Positions 48,466 to 61,098 are shown, counted from the stretch's first letter. The stretch is 64,000 nt of DNA from Tridacna crocea (GCA_943736015.1 OX031071.1:31032619-31096618); one strand, 5' to 3'. The notes: generated by a model from the letters alone, not told the origin. Made by a program: numbers and translations.

Positions 48466-49431
48466 TATACAGTTCAACATAGTTAATTGTAGTTGAATGT
48501 AGAGTACCATACTTGCACACTGTTCAACCTTAGATTTTATTCACTACATTGACAATTTTGAACCTACCTTGACCATACTTCAGCCTAATTTTAACATAAC
48601 ATACAGTTTATTGGTAATTCAAAGCTTCCAGCCCAAAATACAAGATATGTCAATGTTTAATCAATTTGCACTGTAACAATAACAATTGTTATGAGACATT
48701 TTACAATTAGAAATAAACTGAATTTGAGAAAATATGAAATATGTTAACACATTTATTCAAATATGAACCTAAAGAATTTGTTTTCATCTGAAGGAATGTT
48801 GAGTCACTCTATTGATTGGTCATGTAAGTCTAAGGCATGTTTTAAAAATCTTCACAAAGAACAGATACTGGAAGGGGCAGATTCTGACATTAAACAAATA
48901 TACATATATTTATGTTAGGTGCTTTGTTACTTATTATACTCTGTTCAGTGTATGTTGCACACGGGCACGTCTTGAAGTATATATAGAGAGCGCGGCTCTA
49001 CTCTAGTCATGCGACGGCTAGACTACACATCATTTATGATTGCTTATAACCCGCCCGCCCACCAGTTGTTTTTCGTTTCTGAGGGAATTACATAACTATT
49101 GCATACAATTCTGTGTTGTTTTTTAATGCATAATGAATATTACTTCTATGATAAGCTTATCATAGTATATTGTATGCTAAGAAGTTGATATTTGTTGAAC
49201 ATTATTTCTCAATTACAATGCGTAGTCTAGGCCGTTACTCCTACCTCCAACTCCCGTTGTTTATAATTCCATAATAAATCCATTCAATAGAACATAAATG
49301 TTTTGACTATGTGGAATAAGGAAAATATAAAAAGTGTTCAATGGCCTAATTGACTGTAGTAACATTATGGCAGACTACATTTGAAATGAACTACGGACAT
49401 CCACATGCATTACCATAAATGTGACAATGTC

Positions 49432-49660
49432 CTAACTCATTACCAAACGACAATATTTTAGGTTGTCCAAATCGAAAGCATTTGCAGATGACAAAATAAA
49501 AGTGACTGAAAATTGGAAATTTGTTTTGTGAAGGACAGAAAACATTGTGGGGAAAAGGAGAAAATGCTGGTTACCAGCATTTTCTCCTTTTTCCCACAAT
49601 GTTTTCTATAGGCTTCTTTCTCAGGGTCGTCAAAAGTATGGATTGTGTGGTAATGGGTAA
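49432..49660. mobile_element. TTAA hairpin MITE, intact copy beside a PSMD14-like exon
   Basis: Ends 'taactcattaccaaacgac' and 'gtgtggtaatgggtaa'. The stem is perfect around 'gaaaatgctggttaccagca' / 'ttttc'. It lies 27 bp from the exon at 49688. Confidence 0.93.
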
Positions 49661-49687
49661 ATACTTCAAACAGTAATCACCACTTAC

Positions 49688-49807
49688 AGTTCCCGACTGC
49701 GGCATGGCAAACACATCAATAACTCTCACTGTGTAATCATCCACAAATTTCCCCAACATCAGCCCCATCACTTCCATAGGTACACCTGCTCTACCATGCT
49801 TCAACAT
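49688..49807 (-). CDS. PSMD14-like: PSMD14/Rpn11-like exon with the catalytic-Glu strand
   Basis: Acceptor 'gttgttttttcag', donor GTAAGT, 120 nt, phase 0 at both ends. It reads [20 protein letters not shown], then [20 protein letters not shown]. The Glu of PMEVMG, which activates water in JAMM proteases, is kept. Seven residues later a Lys (AAA) replaces the Glu of the near-invariant MLGEFVDDY. The exon is the clearest homology anchor of the gene. Confidence 0.97.
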
Positions 49808-49825
49808 CTGAAAAAACAACATTGT

Positions 49826-50035
49826 TTTTTTTTTTACCATATAATCCCAAGTTTTAAGAAACCTGAGAGGGCTTTTGAAAACATGGTGGGAAAAGGAGAA
49901 AATGCTAGTAACCAGCATTTTCTCTTTTTCACACAATATTTTCTTTCCCTCAGGGACAATGCCCCAAGTTTGAGCCACATTTAATTTGTTCTCTGAAAAT
50001 GCTTTGAAAATGGACCTCCTTTTTCCACATTGTTT
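49826..50035. mobile_element. Hairpin-MITE copy, ends eroded
   Basis: Hairpin 'gggaaaaggagaaaatgcta' with 'gtaaccagcattttctcttt'. It overlaps the region directly 5' of the exon at 49688-49807 on the minus strand. Confidence 0.82.
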
Positions 50036-50202
50036 ACTTTATTTCAAGGCCAATTCACCCCGTCTGAGCCACATTTAATTTGTCCCGTGCAAATGCTTTG
50101 AAACTGAACAAGCCTAAAATGATGTTGTTTGCTAGAGGGTCAAATATATTTCAATTTATCTTTTATACAAAAGGGTTGGTTTGGTTGATTAGTTGTAAAG
50201 TG

Positions 50203-50432
50203 TTAACTCTTTACCAAACAACAAAATTTTATACTTGTTCAAATTGAAAGCATTTGGAGACAACAAAAATAAATGTCACTCAAAGATTGAAATTTGTTTC
50301 TAGAAGGGTAGACAACATTGTGGGAAAAGGAGAAAATGCTGGTTACCAGCATTTTCTCCTTTTCCCACAATGTTTTCAAAAGGCTTCCATCTCAGGGACG
50401 TAAAAACCAGGGATTGTTTGGGAATGGGTTAA
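50203..50432. mobile_element. TTAA hairpin MITE, intact copy with the longest perfect stem
   Basis: Ends 'ttaactctttaccaaaca' and 'tttgggaatgggttaa'. The stem from 'acattgtgggaaaaggagaa' to 'ttctccttttcccacaatgt' is perfect around 'aatgctggttaccagcatt'. Confidence 0.95.
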
Positions 50433-50660
50433 ATGCTGTTTTCAACATTATTTCAGTTATATTTTGGGCAGCAGTGCACCTATCCATGTTTTTCTGGATT
50501 TGTGGCAACTATTAGATTGCATAATATTCTTCCAATGCATGATTTGTGGATATATTTTGGTTAAATGCCTTATTTAACAGTCTAGGTCATATCACAACAA
50601 TCAGTGCACCTTTGCATGTGTTTCCTAATATCAGTGTTGACACAAAGTCCTTTTTAAGTG
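50433..50660. repeat. Dispersed repeat ('gctgttttcaacattatttcagt')
   Basis: This text directly follows a MITE and matches copies near 9126 and 11535, with 'gcagcagtgcacctatcc' and 'tcacaacaatcagtgcacct'. Confidence 0.65.
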
Positions 50661-51138
50661 ACTGACTCTTTTTCTCACATGCATAAAAAGTGAGAGGCAA
50701 AAAATTGCCAGAAAAAAAACTGTGGCTTCAAAGGGCATGGAACTCATAAAAACCACCAGGGCCCCATTTCACCAAGGTACTTATGAACAAAATTTGCACA
50801 AGTTTTACGTAAGTATTGCATATAGTTGCATTAATCTGCCACAAGATAATTTTAGAAAAACTATTGTGATAAATAACAGTTTCCTGTAAATTTTATCTTT
50901 TCATTTTATCTAGATAAAATTTCCGAGAAACTTCGATTTATCGCAATGTTTTTTTTCTCTAAAATTATCATGATAGTTTTCAAGTGTCTCATGGCAGATT
51001 AATGCCACTATACTATACTTACGTAAAACTTTCAAAAATTTTGTTCATAACTACATCAGTGAAACGAGGCCAAGGTCACCAATCAGGTGCCCTAATCACT
51101 AAGTTATCCGACCTGGCCCATCTAAAAAAGATATTTAC

Positions 51139-51213
51139 CTTCAACAAGGCTAGAGATGATATATAGACTTGTTCTGCAGTATCTACTGCTGGTGCATCTG
51201 AAGGGTGAGCTCC
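51139..51213 (-). CDS. PSMD14-like: PSMD14/Rpn11-like exon
   Basis: Acceptor 'gttgtttttccag', donor GTAAAT, 75 nt, phase 0 at both ends. It reads [20 protein letters not shown] and LALLK, the segment just before the MPN core (family text [20 protein letters not shown]). The match is nearly complete after the first few residues. Confidence 0.95.
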
Positions 51214-51277
51214 CTGGAAAAACAACATTTATAATATAAAAAAAACAGCAGAGAATAGAATGGGCTTTAACTCTTTT

Positions 51278-52068
51278 TACCCTTTACCACACAATCCCGA
51301 CTTTTAACGACCCCGAGAAAGAAGCCTCAATTGAGCCACTATAAATTTGTCATCTGCAAATGCTTTCAATTTGGATGCAGGGTTTTCCCTCAGCTTTGAA
51401 AATTGGGTGTCATAGTGACCCCCTTTCTCATTAATTAAGGGTCATTTCGTTAATTTAGGGGGGTCAAAAAATGGGATCTCTTTGTCCTTTAACTTCAAGC
51501 ACGATTTACAATGCATTTTTACCTTTAAACGTTAAATTCCAAGACTGAAAAGTCATTCGATCATTTCTGACGGAAAGATCGTAGTCACTTTTTGACAGAC
51601 AAACAATTTCGTCTGAATAGCTACTTGAAGTGGCTTGATCGGCAGTTGTAGTTTACTTTCAATTTGGACCAGTTTAATATTTTCTTGCATGGTAAAGAGT
51701 TTAACCTCTACCAATTAAGCCCAGATTTCAAAAGGTCTAGGATAGAAGACTTTTTTTAAAAAACCCTTTTCTGTAGTGTCTTGCCTTTTAAATTCATTAT
51801 CTGAGCCACAAATCTGTTATATGTACATACTTTCACCTTTGTCTAATTGGGCTATCAATCTAGGAATTGATGATCTGGTGAAATAACAATTTTAACCCAT
51901 TACCACACAATCCCTACTTTTGATGCCCCTGAGAAAGAAGCCTTTAGAAAACATTGTGGTAACCAGCATTTTCTCCTTTTCCCCCAATGTTTTCTAGCCC
52001 TTCACAAAATAAATTTCAAATATTCAGTCACTTTTCTTTTTGTCGTCTGCAAATGCCTTCGATTTGTG
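51278..52068. repeat. Fragments of hairpin MITEs
   Basis: Partial copies at about 51278-51380 ('ccctttaccacacaatcccg', no hairpin), 51650-51720 and 51892-52068 ('ttaacccattaccacacaat', one hairpin arm). No gene is seen in the intervening 51381-51650. Confidence 0.7.
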
Positions 52069-52925
52069 TTATGTACATACCCAGTTATTCCTAGCTTTGT
52101 TCATGTGTGTTTCTATTTTGAATAGTTTTTCCCTGTTGCTATTTTTAGAACTGGATTCTCTCTTGTGGAATGTTGTTGTGAGTTTCCGGGCCTTTTTTAC
52201 AATCTGATTACTAGAAATTATGCAACTAATTTAAACATGAATTTTCTGGAAGTTTCTCTGCTATTATAAAAGAAAAACGGTCTCGAAGTTTACAAGTTCT
52301 ATCAGTGTATGTACAGTAGTTTCTAACTGATACCTATAAAGGTTCCAGGCTTGTTCGTCAATGTACATAAGAGCCCAATTCTTCAGTGGGCACACGACCG
52401 CGTCATGTACTGAATGAAGAAGTCAGAAATAGAGCGCACATAAGTCATGCCTCCAAGATGATATTTCATCAGTCTGGGTACGACCATCAGGCACCCAACA
52501 AGTTTTCCTTCATTGAGTACACGACAGTCGTCCTCGCAGTATGAATTTTCTTCAGTGCGTACACGACAGTCGGGCAAATAGTCACTTTGTTTTTCAATTG
52601 GTATTTTACTGCACAATTTGCATGATGTTAAAGATTAATCATTTATCTAACGATCTATGTTCATTTTATTAGCATTGTTAAAAACAATGTAGAATCGCAT
52701 TAACTCCAGATAGTTTGAATGAACGTTGCTCTAAAGGTCTCGCGAAGACCAGAAACAAAAATAGCATCAGAGCAGACATTTAGACTGAAGGTACTGTAAG
52801 ATCACTGTTTTAAAATAAAATTCAAAATAACTGTTGAATATTGAAGGGGACATGTCAGTGCAGAGGAAATACTATTGTATCTGCCTACAGGCAAAAACCA
52901 AGAACAGATTGAGCAATGGGCTTAC

Positions 52926-52988
52926 CCCTCCCACTTCCGAATCAACAACTGATGTTTCTAATTCTAAACTGGACTGAATATTTGGCAT
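52926..52988 (-). CDS. PSMD14-like: Candidate first coding exon of the PSMD14-like gene, starting inside an inverted repeat
   Basis: On the minus strand an ATG (plus 52986-52988) opens 21 codons, MPNIQSSLELETSVVDSEVG and Gly, ending at a strong donor GTAAGC. It exits at phase 0 and the next exon enters at phase 0. The sequence does not resemble the usual PSMD14 start. The ATG and next few codons lie within the inverted repeat that bounds the satellite element, so the N-terminus would be transposon-derived. An alternative acceptor 'ccaaatattcag' lies inside it, which would remove this ATG. Confidence 0.45.
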
Positions 52989-53179
52989 AATATGGTTTTA
53001 ATTCACGCGTGAATTATTCGTTTTGTAAACATTGATCAAGGTCAATAGACGCTTGCAAAATTATCCCAAGTCATTGAAACAAATGACAATACAAATATTC
53101 CTACGCGCACACGGAACTACTTTCGAACTTTCCCATGACCATTATAATATTGTTGAGGTTGTGGAAATGCACGTACAAG

Positions 53180-56100
53180 AAACGTTTTCAAATTGTTTTA
53201 AAATGCAATGCTTGAAAAATAAGGACGAAAAATGTTTATGCACCATAAAAAACGCGCTTGCAATGTTTTCGGGGAAAAACAACATTCTTAAAATGCACCG
53301 TAAATACTGTAGTGCAAGTTTTCCACAAATGCACATGTTTTACAAGTTGCGTGAATTATTGAGGTACCAATATATATGGTACAATTTTAATTCACCGACA
53401 ATGCGCCGTTAAGAAAAGTTGTTTCTGTGTGAGCGACTGCGTGAATTAAAAGTTGACCAATATATAGCAGACGATATTGGATTTGTATAACAAATATAGT
53501 ATTGCACTAAAGGGGAAGTATTCCCCGGGAAAAGGGTTTCTTTTGGGGACCAATGCACCAGCAAAAAGGGGCTTGGAATGTTTTGGGGGAAAAGAAGATT
53601 CTTAAAATACACGGTAAATACTGCAGTGCAACTTTTCCACAAATGCACATGTTTCACAAGTTGCGTGAATTATTAAGGTACCAATATATATGGTACAATT
53701 TTAAATCACCGACAATGCGCCGTTAAGAAAATTTGTTTCTGTGTGAGCGACTGCGTGAATTAAAAGTTGACCAATATATAGCAGACGATATTGGATTTGT
53801 ATAACAAATATAGTATTGCACTAAAGGGGAAGTATTCCCCGGGAAAAGGGTTTCTTTTGGGGACAATGCACCAGCAAAAAGGGGCTTGGAATGTTTTGGG
53901 GGAAAAAGAAGAATCTTAAAATGCACCGTAAATACTGAATGCAAGTTTTCTGGACACAAATGCACACGTTTTTACCAGTTGCGTGAATTATTAAGGTACC
54001 AATATATACCATACACTTTTAATTGACCGACAATGCGCCGTTAAGAAAAGTTGTTTCTGTGTGAACGACTGCGTGAATTAAAAGTTGACCAATATATAGC
54101 AGACGATATTGGATTTGTATAACAAATATAGGATTGCACTAAAGGGGAAGTATTCCCCTGGAAAAGGGTTTCTTTTGGGGACCAATGCACCAGCAAAAAG
54201 GGGCTTGGAATGTTTTGGGGGAAAAAGAAGAATCTTAAAATGCACCGTAAATACTGCAGTGCAAGTTTTCCACAAATGCACATGTTTTACAAGTTGCGTG
54301 AATTATTAAGGTACCAATATATATGGTACAATTTTAATTCGCCGACAATGCGCCATTAACAAAAGTTGTTTCTGTGTGAGCGACTGCGTGAATTAAAAGT
54401 TGACCAATATATAGCAGACGATATTGGATTTCTGAAAGAAATATAGTATTGCACTGAAGGGGAAGTATTCCCCGGGAAAAGGGTTTCTTTTGGGGACCAA
54501 TGCACCAGCAAAAAGGGGCTTGGAATGTTTTGGGGGAAAAGAAGAATCTTAAAATACACCGTAAATACTGCAGTGCAAGTTTTACACAAATGCACATGTT
54601 TCACAAGTTGCGTGAATTATTAAGGTACCAATATATATGGTACAATTTTAAATCACCGACAATGCGCCGTTAAGAAAAGTTGTTTCTGTGTGAGCGACTG
54701 CGTGAATTAAAAGTTGACCAATATATAGCACACGATATTGGATTTCTGAAAGAAATATAGTATTGCACTGAAGGGGAAGTATTCCCCGGGAAAAGGGTTT
54801 CTTTTGGGGACAATGCACCAGCAAAAAGGGGCTTGGAATGTTTTGGGGGAAAAAGAAGAATCTTAAAATGCACTGTAAATACTGCGGTGCAAGTTTTCCA
54901 GAAATGCACATGTTTTACAAGTTGCGTGAATTATTAAGGTACCAATATATATATGGTACAATTTTAAATCACCGACAATGCGCCGTTAAGAAAAGTTGTT
55001 TCTGGGTGAGCGACTGCGTGAATTAAAAGTTGACCAATATATAGCAGACGATATTGGATTTGTATAACAAATATAGTAGTGCACTAAAGGGGAAGTATTC
55101 CCCGGGAAAAGGGTTTCTTTTGGGGACCAATGCACCAGCAAAAAGGGGCTTGGAATGTTTTGGGGGAAAAAGAAGAATCTTAAAATGCACTGTAAATACT
55201 GCAGTGCAAGTTTTCCACAAATGCACATGTTTTACAAGTTGCGTGAATTATTAAGGTACCAATATATATGGTACAATTTTAATTCACCGACAATGCGCCG
55301 TTAAGAAAAGTTGTTTCTGTGTGAGCGACTGCGTGAATTAAAAGTTGACCAATATATAGCAGACGATATTGGATTTGTATAACAAATATAGTATTGCACT
55401 AAAGGGGAAGTATTCCCCGGGAAAAGGGTTTCTTTTGGGGACCAATGCACCAGCAAAAAGGGGCTTGGAATGTTTTGGGGGAAAAGAAGAATCTTAAAAT
55501 ACACCGTAAATACTGCAGTGCAAGTTTTACACAAATGCACATGTTTCACAAGTTGCGTGAATTATTAAGGTACCAATATATATGGTACAATTTTAAATCA
55601 CCGACAATGCGCCGTTAAGAAAAGTTGTTTCTGTGTGAGCGACTGCGTGAATTAAAAGTTGACCAATATATAGCAGACGATATTGGATTTCTGAAAGAAA
55701 TATAGTATTGCACTGAAGGGGAAGTATTCCCCGGGAAAAGGGTTTCTTTTGGGGACAATGCACCAGCAAAAAGGGGCTTGGAATGTTTTGGGGGAAAAAG
55801 AAGAATCTTAAAATGCACCGTAAATACTGAATGCAAGTTTTCTGGACACAAATGCACACGTTTTTACCAGTTGCGTGAATTATTAAGGTACCAATATATA
55901 CCATGCACTTTTAATTGACCGACAATGCGCCGTTAAGAAAAGTTGTTTCTGTGTGAACGACTGCGTGAATTAAAAGTTGACCAATATATAGCACACGATA
56001 TTGGATTTGTATAACAAATATAGTATTGCACTAAAGGGGAAGTATTCCCCGGGAAAAGGGTTTCTTTTGGGGACCAATGCACCAGCAAAAAGGGGCTTGG

Positions 56101-58860
56101 AATGTTTTGGGGGAAAAAGAAGAATCTTAAAATGCACTGTAAATACTGCGGTGCAAGTTTTCCAGAAATGCACATGTTTTACAAGTTGCGTGAATTATTA
56201 AGGTACCAATATATATATGGTACAATTTTAATTCACCGACAATGCGCCATTAAGAAAAGTTGTTTCTGTGTGAGCGACTGCGTGAATTAAAAGTTGACCA
56301 ATATATAGCAGACGATATTGGATTTGTATAACAAATATAGTAGTGCACTAAAGGGGAAGTATTCCCCGGGAAAAGGGTTTCTTTTGGGGACCAATGCACC
56401 AGCAAAAAGGGGCTTGGAATGTTTTGGGGGAAAAAGAAGAATCTTAAAATGCACTGTAAATACTGCAGTGCAAGTTTTCCACAAATGCACATGTTTTACA
56501 AGTTGCGTGAATTATTAAGGTACCAATATATATGGTACAATTTTAAATCACCGACAATGCGCCGTTAAGAAAAGTTGTTTCTGTGTGAGCGACTGCGTGA
56601 ATTAAAAGTTGACCAATATATAGCAGACGATATTGGATTTCTGAAAGAAATATAGTATTGCACTGAAGGGGAAGTATTCCCCGGGAAAAGGGTTTCTTTT
56701 GGGGACAATGCACCAGCAAAAAGGGGCTTGGAATGTTTTGGGGGAAAAAGAAGAATCTTAAAATGCACCGTAAATACTGAATGCAAGTTTTCTGGACAGA
56801 AATGCACACGTTTTTACCAGTTGCGTGAATTATTAAGGTACCAATATATACCATACACTTTTAATTGACCGACAATGCGCCGTTAAGAAAAGTTGTTTCT
56901 GTGTGAACGACTGCGTGAATTAAAAGTTGACCAATATATACCACACGATATTGGATTTGTATAACAAATATAGTATTGCACTAAAGGGGAAGTATTCCCC
57001 GGGAAAAGGGTTTCTTTTGGGGACCAATGCACCAGCAAAAAGGGGCTTGGAATGTTTTGGGGGAAAAAGAAGAATCTTAAAATGCACTGTAAATACTGCA
57101 GTGCAAGTTTTCCACAAATGCACATGTTTTACAAGTTGCGTGAATTATTAAGGTACCAATATATATGGTACAATTTTAATTCACCGACAATGCGCCATTA
57201 ACAAAAGTTGTTTCTGTGTGACCGACTGTGTGAATTAAAAGTTGACCAATATATAGCAGACGATATTGGATTTGTATAACAAATATAGTATTGCACTAAA
57301 GGGGAAGTATTCCCCGGGAAAAGGGTTTCTTTTGGGGACCAATGCACCAGCAAAAAGGGGCTTGGAATGTTTTGGGGGAAAAAGAAGAATCTTAAAATGC
57401 ACTGTAAATACTGCAGTGCAAGTTTTCCAGAAATGCACATGTTTTACAAGTTGCGTGAATTATTAAGGTACCAATATATATGGTACAATTTTAATTCACC
57501 GACAATGCGCCATTAAGAAAAGTTGTTTCTGTGTGAGCGACTGCGTGAATTAAAAGTTGACCAATATATAGCAGACGATATTGGATTTGTATAACAAATA
57601 TAGTAGTGCACTAAAGGGGAAGTATTCCCCGGGAAAAGGGTTTCTTTTGGGGACCAATGCACCAGCAAAAAGGGGCTTGGAATGTTTTGGGGGAAAAAGA
57701 AGAATCTTAAAATGCACTGTAAATACTGCAGTGCAACTTTTCCACAAATGCACATGTTTTACAAGTTGCGTGAATTATTAAGGTACCAATATATATGGTA
57801 CAATTTTAAATCACCGACAATGCGCCGTTAAGAAAAGTTGTTTCTGTGTGAGCGACTGCGTGAATTAAAAGTTGACCAATATATAGCAGACGATATTGGA
57901 TTTCTGAAAGAAATATAGTATTGCACTAAAGGGGAAGTATTCCCCGGGAAAAGGGTTTCTTTTGGGGACAATGCACCAGCAAAAAGGGGCTTGGAATGTT
58001 TTGGGGGAAAAAGAAGAATCTTAAAATGCACCGTAAATACTCCAGTGCAACTTTTCTGGACAGAAATGCACACGTTTTTACCAGTTGCGTGAATTATTAA
58101 GATACCAATATATACCATACACTTTTAATTGACCGACAATGCGCCGTTAAGAAAAGTTGTTTCTGTGTGAGCGACTGCGTGAATTAAAAGTTGACCAATA
58201 TATAGCACACGATATTGGACATGTGAAACAAATATAGTATTGCACTAAAAGGGAAGTATTCCCCGGGAAAAGGGTTTCTTTTGGGGACCAATGCACCAGC
58301 AAAAAGGGGCTTGGAATGTTTTGGGGGAAAAAGAAGAATCTTCAAATGCACCGTAAATACTGCAGTGCAAGTTTTCCAGAAATGCACATCTATTACAAGT
58401 TGCGTGAATTATTAAGGTACCTATATTTATATGGTACACTTTTAATTCACCGACAATGCGCCGTTAAGAAAAGTTGTTTTCTGTGTGAACGACTGCGTGA
58501 ATTAAAAGTTGACCAATATATAGCAGACGATATTGGATTTCTGAAAGAAATATAGTATTGCATAAAAGGGGAAGTTTTCCCCGGGAAAAGGGTTTCTTTT
58601 CGGTACCAATGCACCAGCAAAAAAGGGGCTTGGAATGTTTTCGGGGAAGGAAAATAATCTGAAAATGCACTGTAAAATGTGGGTTACAAGGTACTTTTCA
58701 AAAAATGCACATGCATTACGACTTGCCTGATTTATTAGGGTACCAATATATATATATGGTACACTTTTAATTCACCGACAATGCGCCCTTAGAAAACCTG
58801 TTTGTGTATTAACCACTGCGTGAATGAAAAGTTAAGCAATATATATAGCAGACATATGTT
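53180..58860. repeat. 315-bp satellite array, ~18 units
   Basis: The anchor 'cgacaatgcgcc' starts at 53396, 53710, 54028, 54343, 54657, 54973, 55288, 55602, 55920, 56237, 56552, 56870, 57185, 57500, 57815, 58134, 58451 and 58776. Spacings are 314-319 bp, with 325 at the end. Inner units are nearly identical; the first and last are clearly diverged. Units contain 'agtattccccgggaaaaggg', 'gcaccagcaaaaaggggctt' and 'gtaccaatatatatggtac'. Many overlapping frames of 60-100 codons on both strands repeat with the unit and are not genes. Confidence 0.98.
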
Positions 58861-59611
58861 AAAATAATTTTTCTACAAATGTATTTGTATGTTTTTCGGC
58901 CAAACATTCCCTTTTCCGACAATGTATTATATCTCACACGACAATATATATTTACTTGCCGTTCTAGGCATTTTAAGTAAAAGCAATAGTTATTGTACAA
59001 TATAATATATTGAGTGATCAGATTTTGAAAATAGACACGTTCAACACAGTACTAAGGAAATATCAAATTACAATTCCTGTTTATTTCAGATCACTTTTAA
59101 TATAATGAAATATAATATCGTTCACAAAGAGTGCATGCTTATTTATTCTGCGGCCGTGTGTTAACAACCTGTTGCTATGTAAATATTACATAAAGAATAT
59201 AATTGCTTTGGGCGAAATGAGGTAAGGTCGTATATCCTGTATATACAGTTACACACTTTTTTGTATTCCTGTTCAATATGTCAGAAAATCTGATACCCGT
59301 ATAAGAAAACAGCACTCATTACCACGTATATGATCAGTGTCGGTCCTGGCGGGTTTTGATAATTTCACACATAAGAAAAGCGAAATACGACAAATCCAGG
59401 ATATCTATTTACAAAACGCCTGGCAACTAATTTTTTTGGTTATTATTTATGAACAAGGTTTTCCTTTTCCCCTATTCAGTAAATGTACTTGTTAAAGCTT
59501 CCACATCCGTCATTTTCGTTGATCTTTTCTGGCGATTTACACACATAATACTTATAACTACGCGAAAAAGTAGTTCCTGTGCACTACAATACAATTAGCA
59601 CATTTCTGGTT
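58861..59611. other. Right part of the satellite element, no gene seen
   Basis: Unique AT-rich sequence between the last satellite unit and the right inverted repeat. No exon-like frame is supported. Confidence 0.6.
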
Positions 59612-59799
59612 TGCAAGCGTCTGATGACCATGATCAATGTTTACAAAACGAATAATTAACGCGTGAATTAAAACCATATTATGCCGAATATTTCACAAAA
59701 TTTTCAAAGACCTTTCAGACGTCACAATTGCAAAAATATGGAGCCATGACCACACAGTTCTTTAGCTAATTCTAAAACGATTTTTTTCACAAACCATAC

Positions 59800-59879
59800 C
59801 TTTTCAACTTGAAGTCTTTGAAGTTAACTGAATATTTCGTTCAACAACACTGACGGTGCGAAATTTCCAACCGGAAGTT
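59800..59879 (-). promoter_or_regulatory. Candidate divergent promoter with ETS site; minus-strand noncoding first exon
   Basis: CCGGAAGT at 59871-59878 is a consensus ETS site, common in housekeeping promoters. On the minus strand, about 70 nt later, 'caagttgaaaag' meets a good donor GTATGG (plus 59794-59799) with no ATG between, as for a noncoding first exon that could splice across the satellite element to 52988. On the plus strand a matching first exon ends at 60037. Confidence 0.45.
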
Positions 59880-59889
59880 GTGGGAAACG

Positions 59890-60037
59890 ATGCCGGCTTA
59901 AAAGTTTTTCGATACCAATACATTCGTTCCAATATTTTTTCGTGGCAGGCCTAAAATATGAAATGGAATTTTTTCGAAGAAATGGAAATCTTTTGACGAA
60001 ACGAAAAATCGTAGGCCAAAATTTGCCACCAGGAAAG
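59890..60037 (+). other. Candidate noncoding first exon (+ strand)
   Basis: It ends at 'ccaccaggaaag' with consensus donor GTGAGAG (60038). It holds one 12-codon upstream ORF (ATG at about 59958). Joined to the acceptor at 61183 it places 'ccaccaggaaag' directly before an ATG, a good initiation context. Confidence 0.4.
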
Positions 60038-60182
60038 GTGAGAGATGTTTGCTTAAAGATTTATAGGTACTTTTTTTTTTTTAATTCAGTAAGAAGAAAG
60101 TGGTAAATAGCGATAGATCACCTTACTTCGGAAACTAGCGTGCTCAGACTTTCTTTCATGTCAGCAAAATTGAAATGGGATC

Positions 60183-60393
60183 AAACCCTTTATCAAATTC
60201 TATCATTCTTTTACGACCCTGATATAGAAGCCTTTTGAAAACAATGTGGGAAAAGGAGAACCAACATTTTCTCCTTTTCGCACAATGTTTTCTGACCCTA
60301 CTAATTTCAATTTTTTAGTTATATTTATTTTCTCGTCTGCACGTGCTTAGAACTTGGACCAGTCTAAAATTTTGTCGTTCGGGAAAGGCTTAA
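60183..60393. mobile_element. Hairpin-MITE copy
   Basis: 'aaccctttatcaaattct' to 'cgttcgggaaaggcttaa'. The hairpin centre is shortened ('aaaggagaaccaacattttc'). Confidence 0.82.
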
Positions 60394-61098
60394 GACGTGC
60401 GGAATGGAAATATTGACTGACTTAGTGATCTAACATTAAGAAATATGAAAATAGGCAAAGCCTAGAAACGGGAGAGACATTTTTCTCAGACATATTTAAG
60501 CATAAGATTTCGTTACAATAACTGATCCAGGGGTCACTTATTAGAATCCCAGTGGGAATATTTTTTTTTATTTGTTCCCGAGATTTATTATATTTATACG
60601 GTGACAGAATACAACCACTGTCACCGCGAGTCATTATTCTGGTAAATGTAAGGTCACTGGTGGAAAAGAAGCTAGTGGCCTAGAAAGAAGTTATTATGAT
60701 CCTTACTAAAGGTACCCCAGAAAAGCAAAGATGGGTTCACTTGCTGCCATGATATAACACAAGTAATCTTGAAAGTGAAGTTTACGCCAAGCAAACATAC
60801 AGTTACCTATATTACTTGTAGGCTATCTTTACTGTGGCTCTGGAAATATTTTATTTCTGATTGTTTTCATTTCTACGTTGCCCCAGGGTGTAGAAACATT
60901 TCCGCAAAAAAAGTAACATCTATACATCTAGATCTACCTCGAAACGTTGTATATAGATATAAAGGAATCATCGTCAGTCTATGTAGATGGCGTAACTTTT
61001 TGGCACTCGTATATGGATATTTTCAAAACTCTTTGGGGATTGAATATAAAGAGAAATAGGCCTAATGAAAAGTAAAAATTGTAAGAAATTGTCCGTTT

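Larger units (their letters stand above)
52979..59692. mobile_element. 6.7-kb satellite-carrying segment bounded by ~80-bp inverted repeats
   Basis: Left 52979-53058 and right 59612-59692 are inverted copies: both contain, in one orientation, 'ggcataatatggttttaatt', 'cacgcg', 'aattattcgttttgtaaaca' and 'ttgatca.ggtca', then 'agacgcttgcaaa'. Further inward, 'ggaactactttcg' versus 'ggaactactttttcg' extends the similarity. Between them lies the 315-bp satellite array. No target duplication was resolved and no transposase is seen. Either a non-autonomous transposon that amplified an internal repeat, or an inverted duplication that trapped a satellite. Confidence 0.75.

Noticed and set aside
53032..53412. 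126-codon plus-strand frame at the left edge of the array, with a CxxC/His-like 'MHRKYCSASFPQMHMFYKL' segment
   Set aside because: It begins at a non-ATG codon within the inverted repeat, and its second half is simply satellite sequence; the zinc-finger-like spacing is incomplete.
53409..58670. Many 60-103 codon frames on both strands of the satellite array
   Set aside because: They repeat exactly with the 315-bp unit, occur in overlapping frames on both strands and have no start or splice context; they follow from the satellite.
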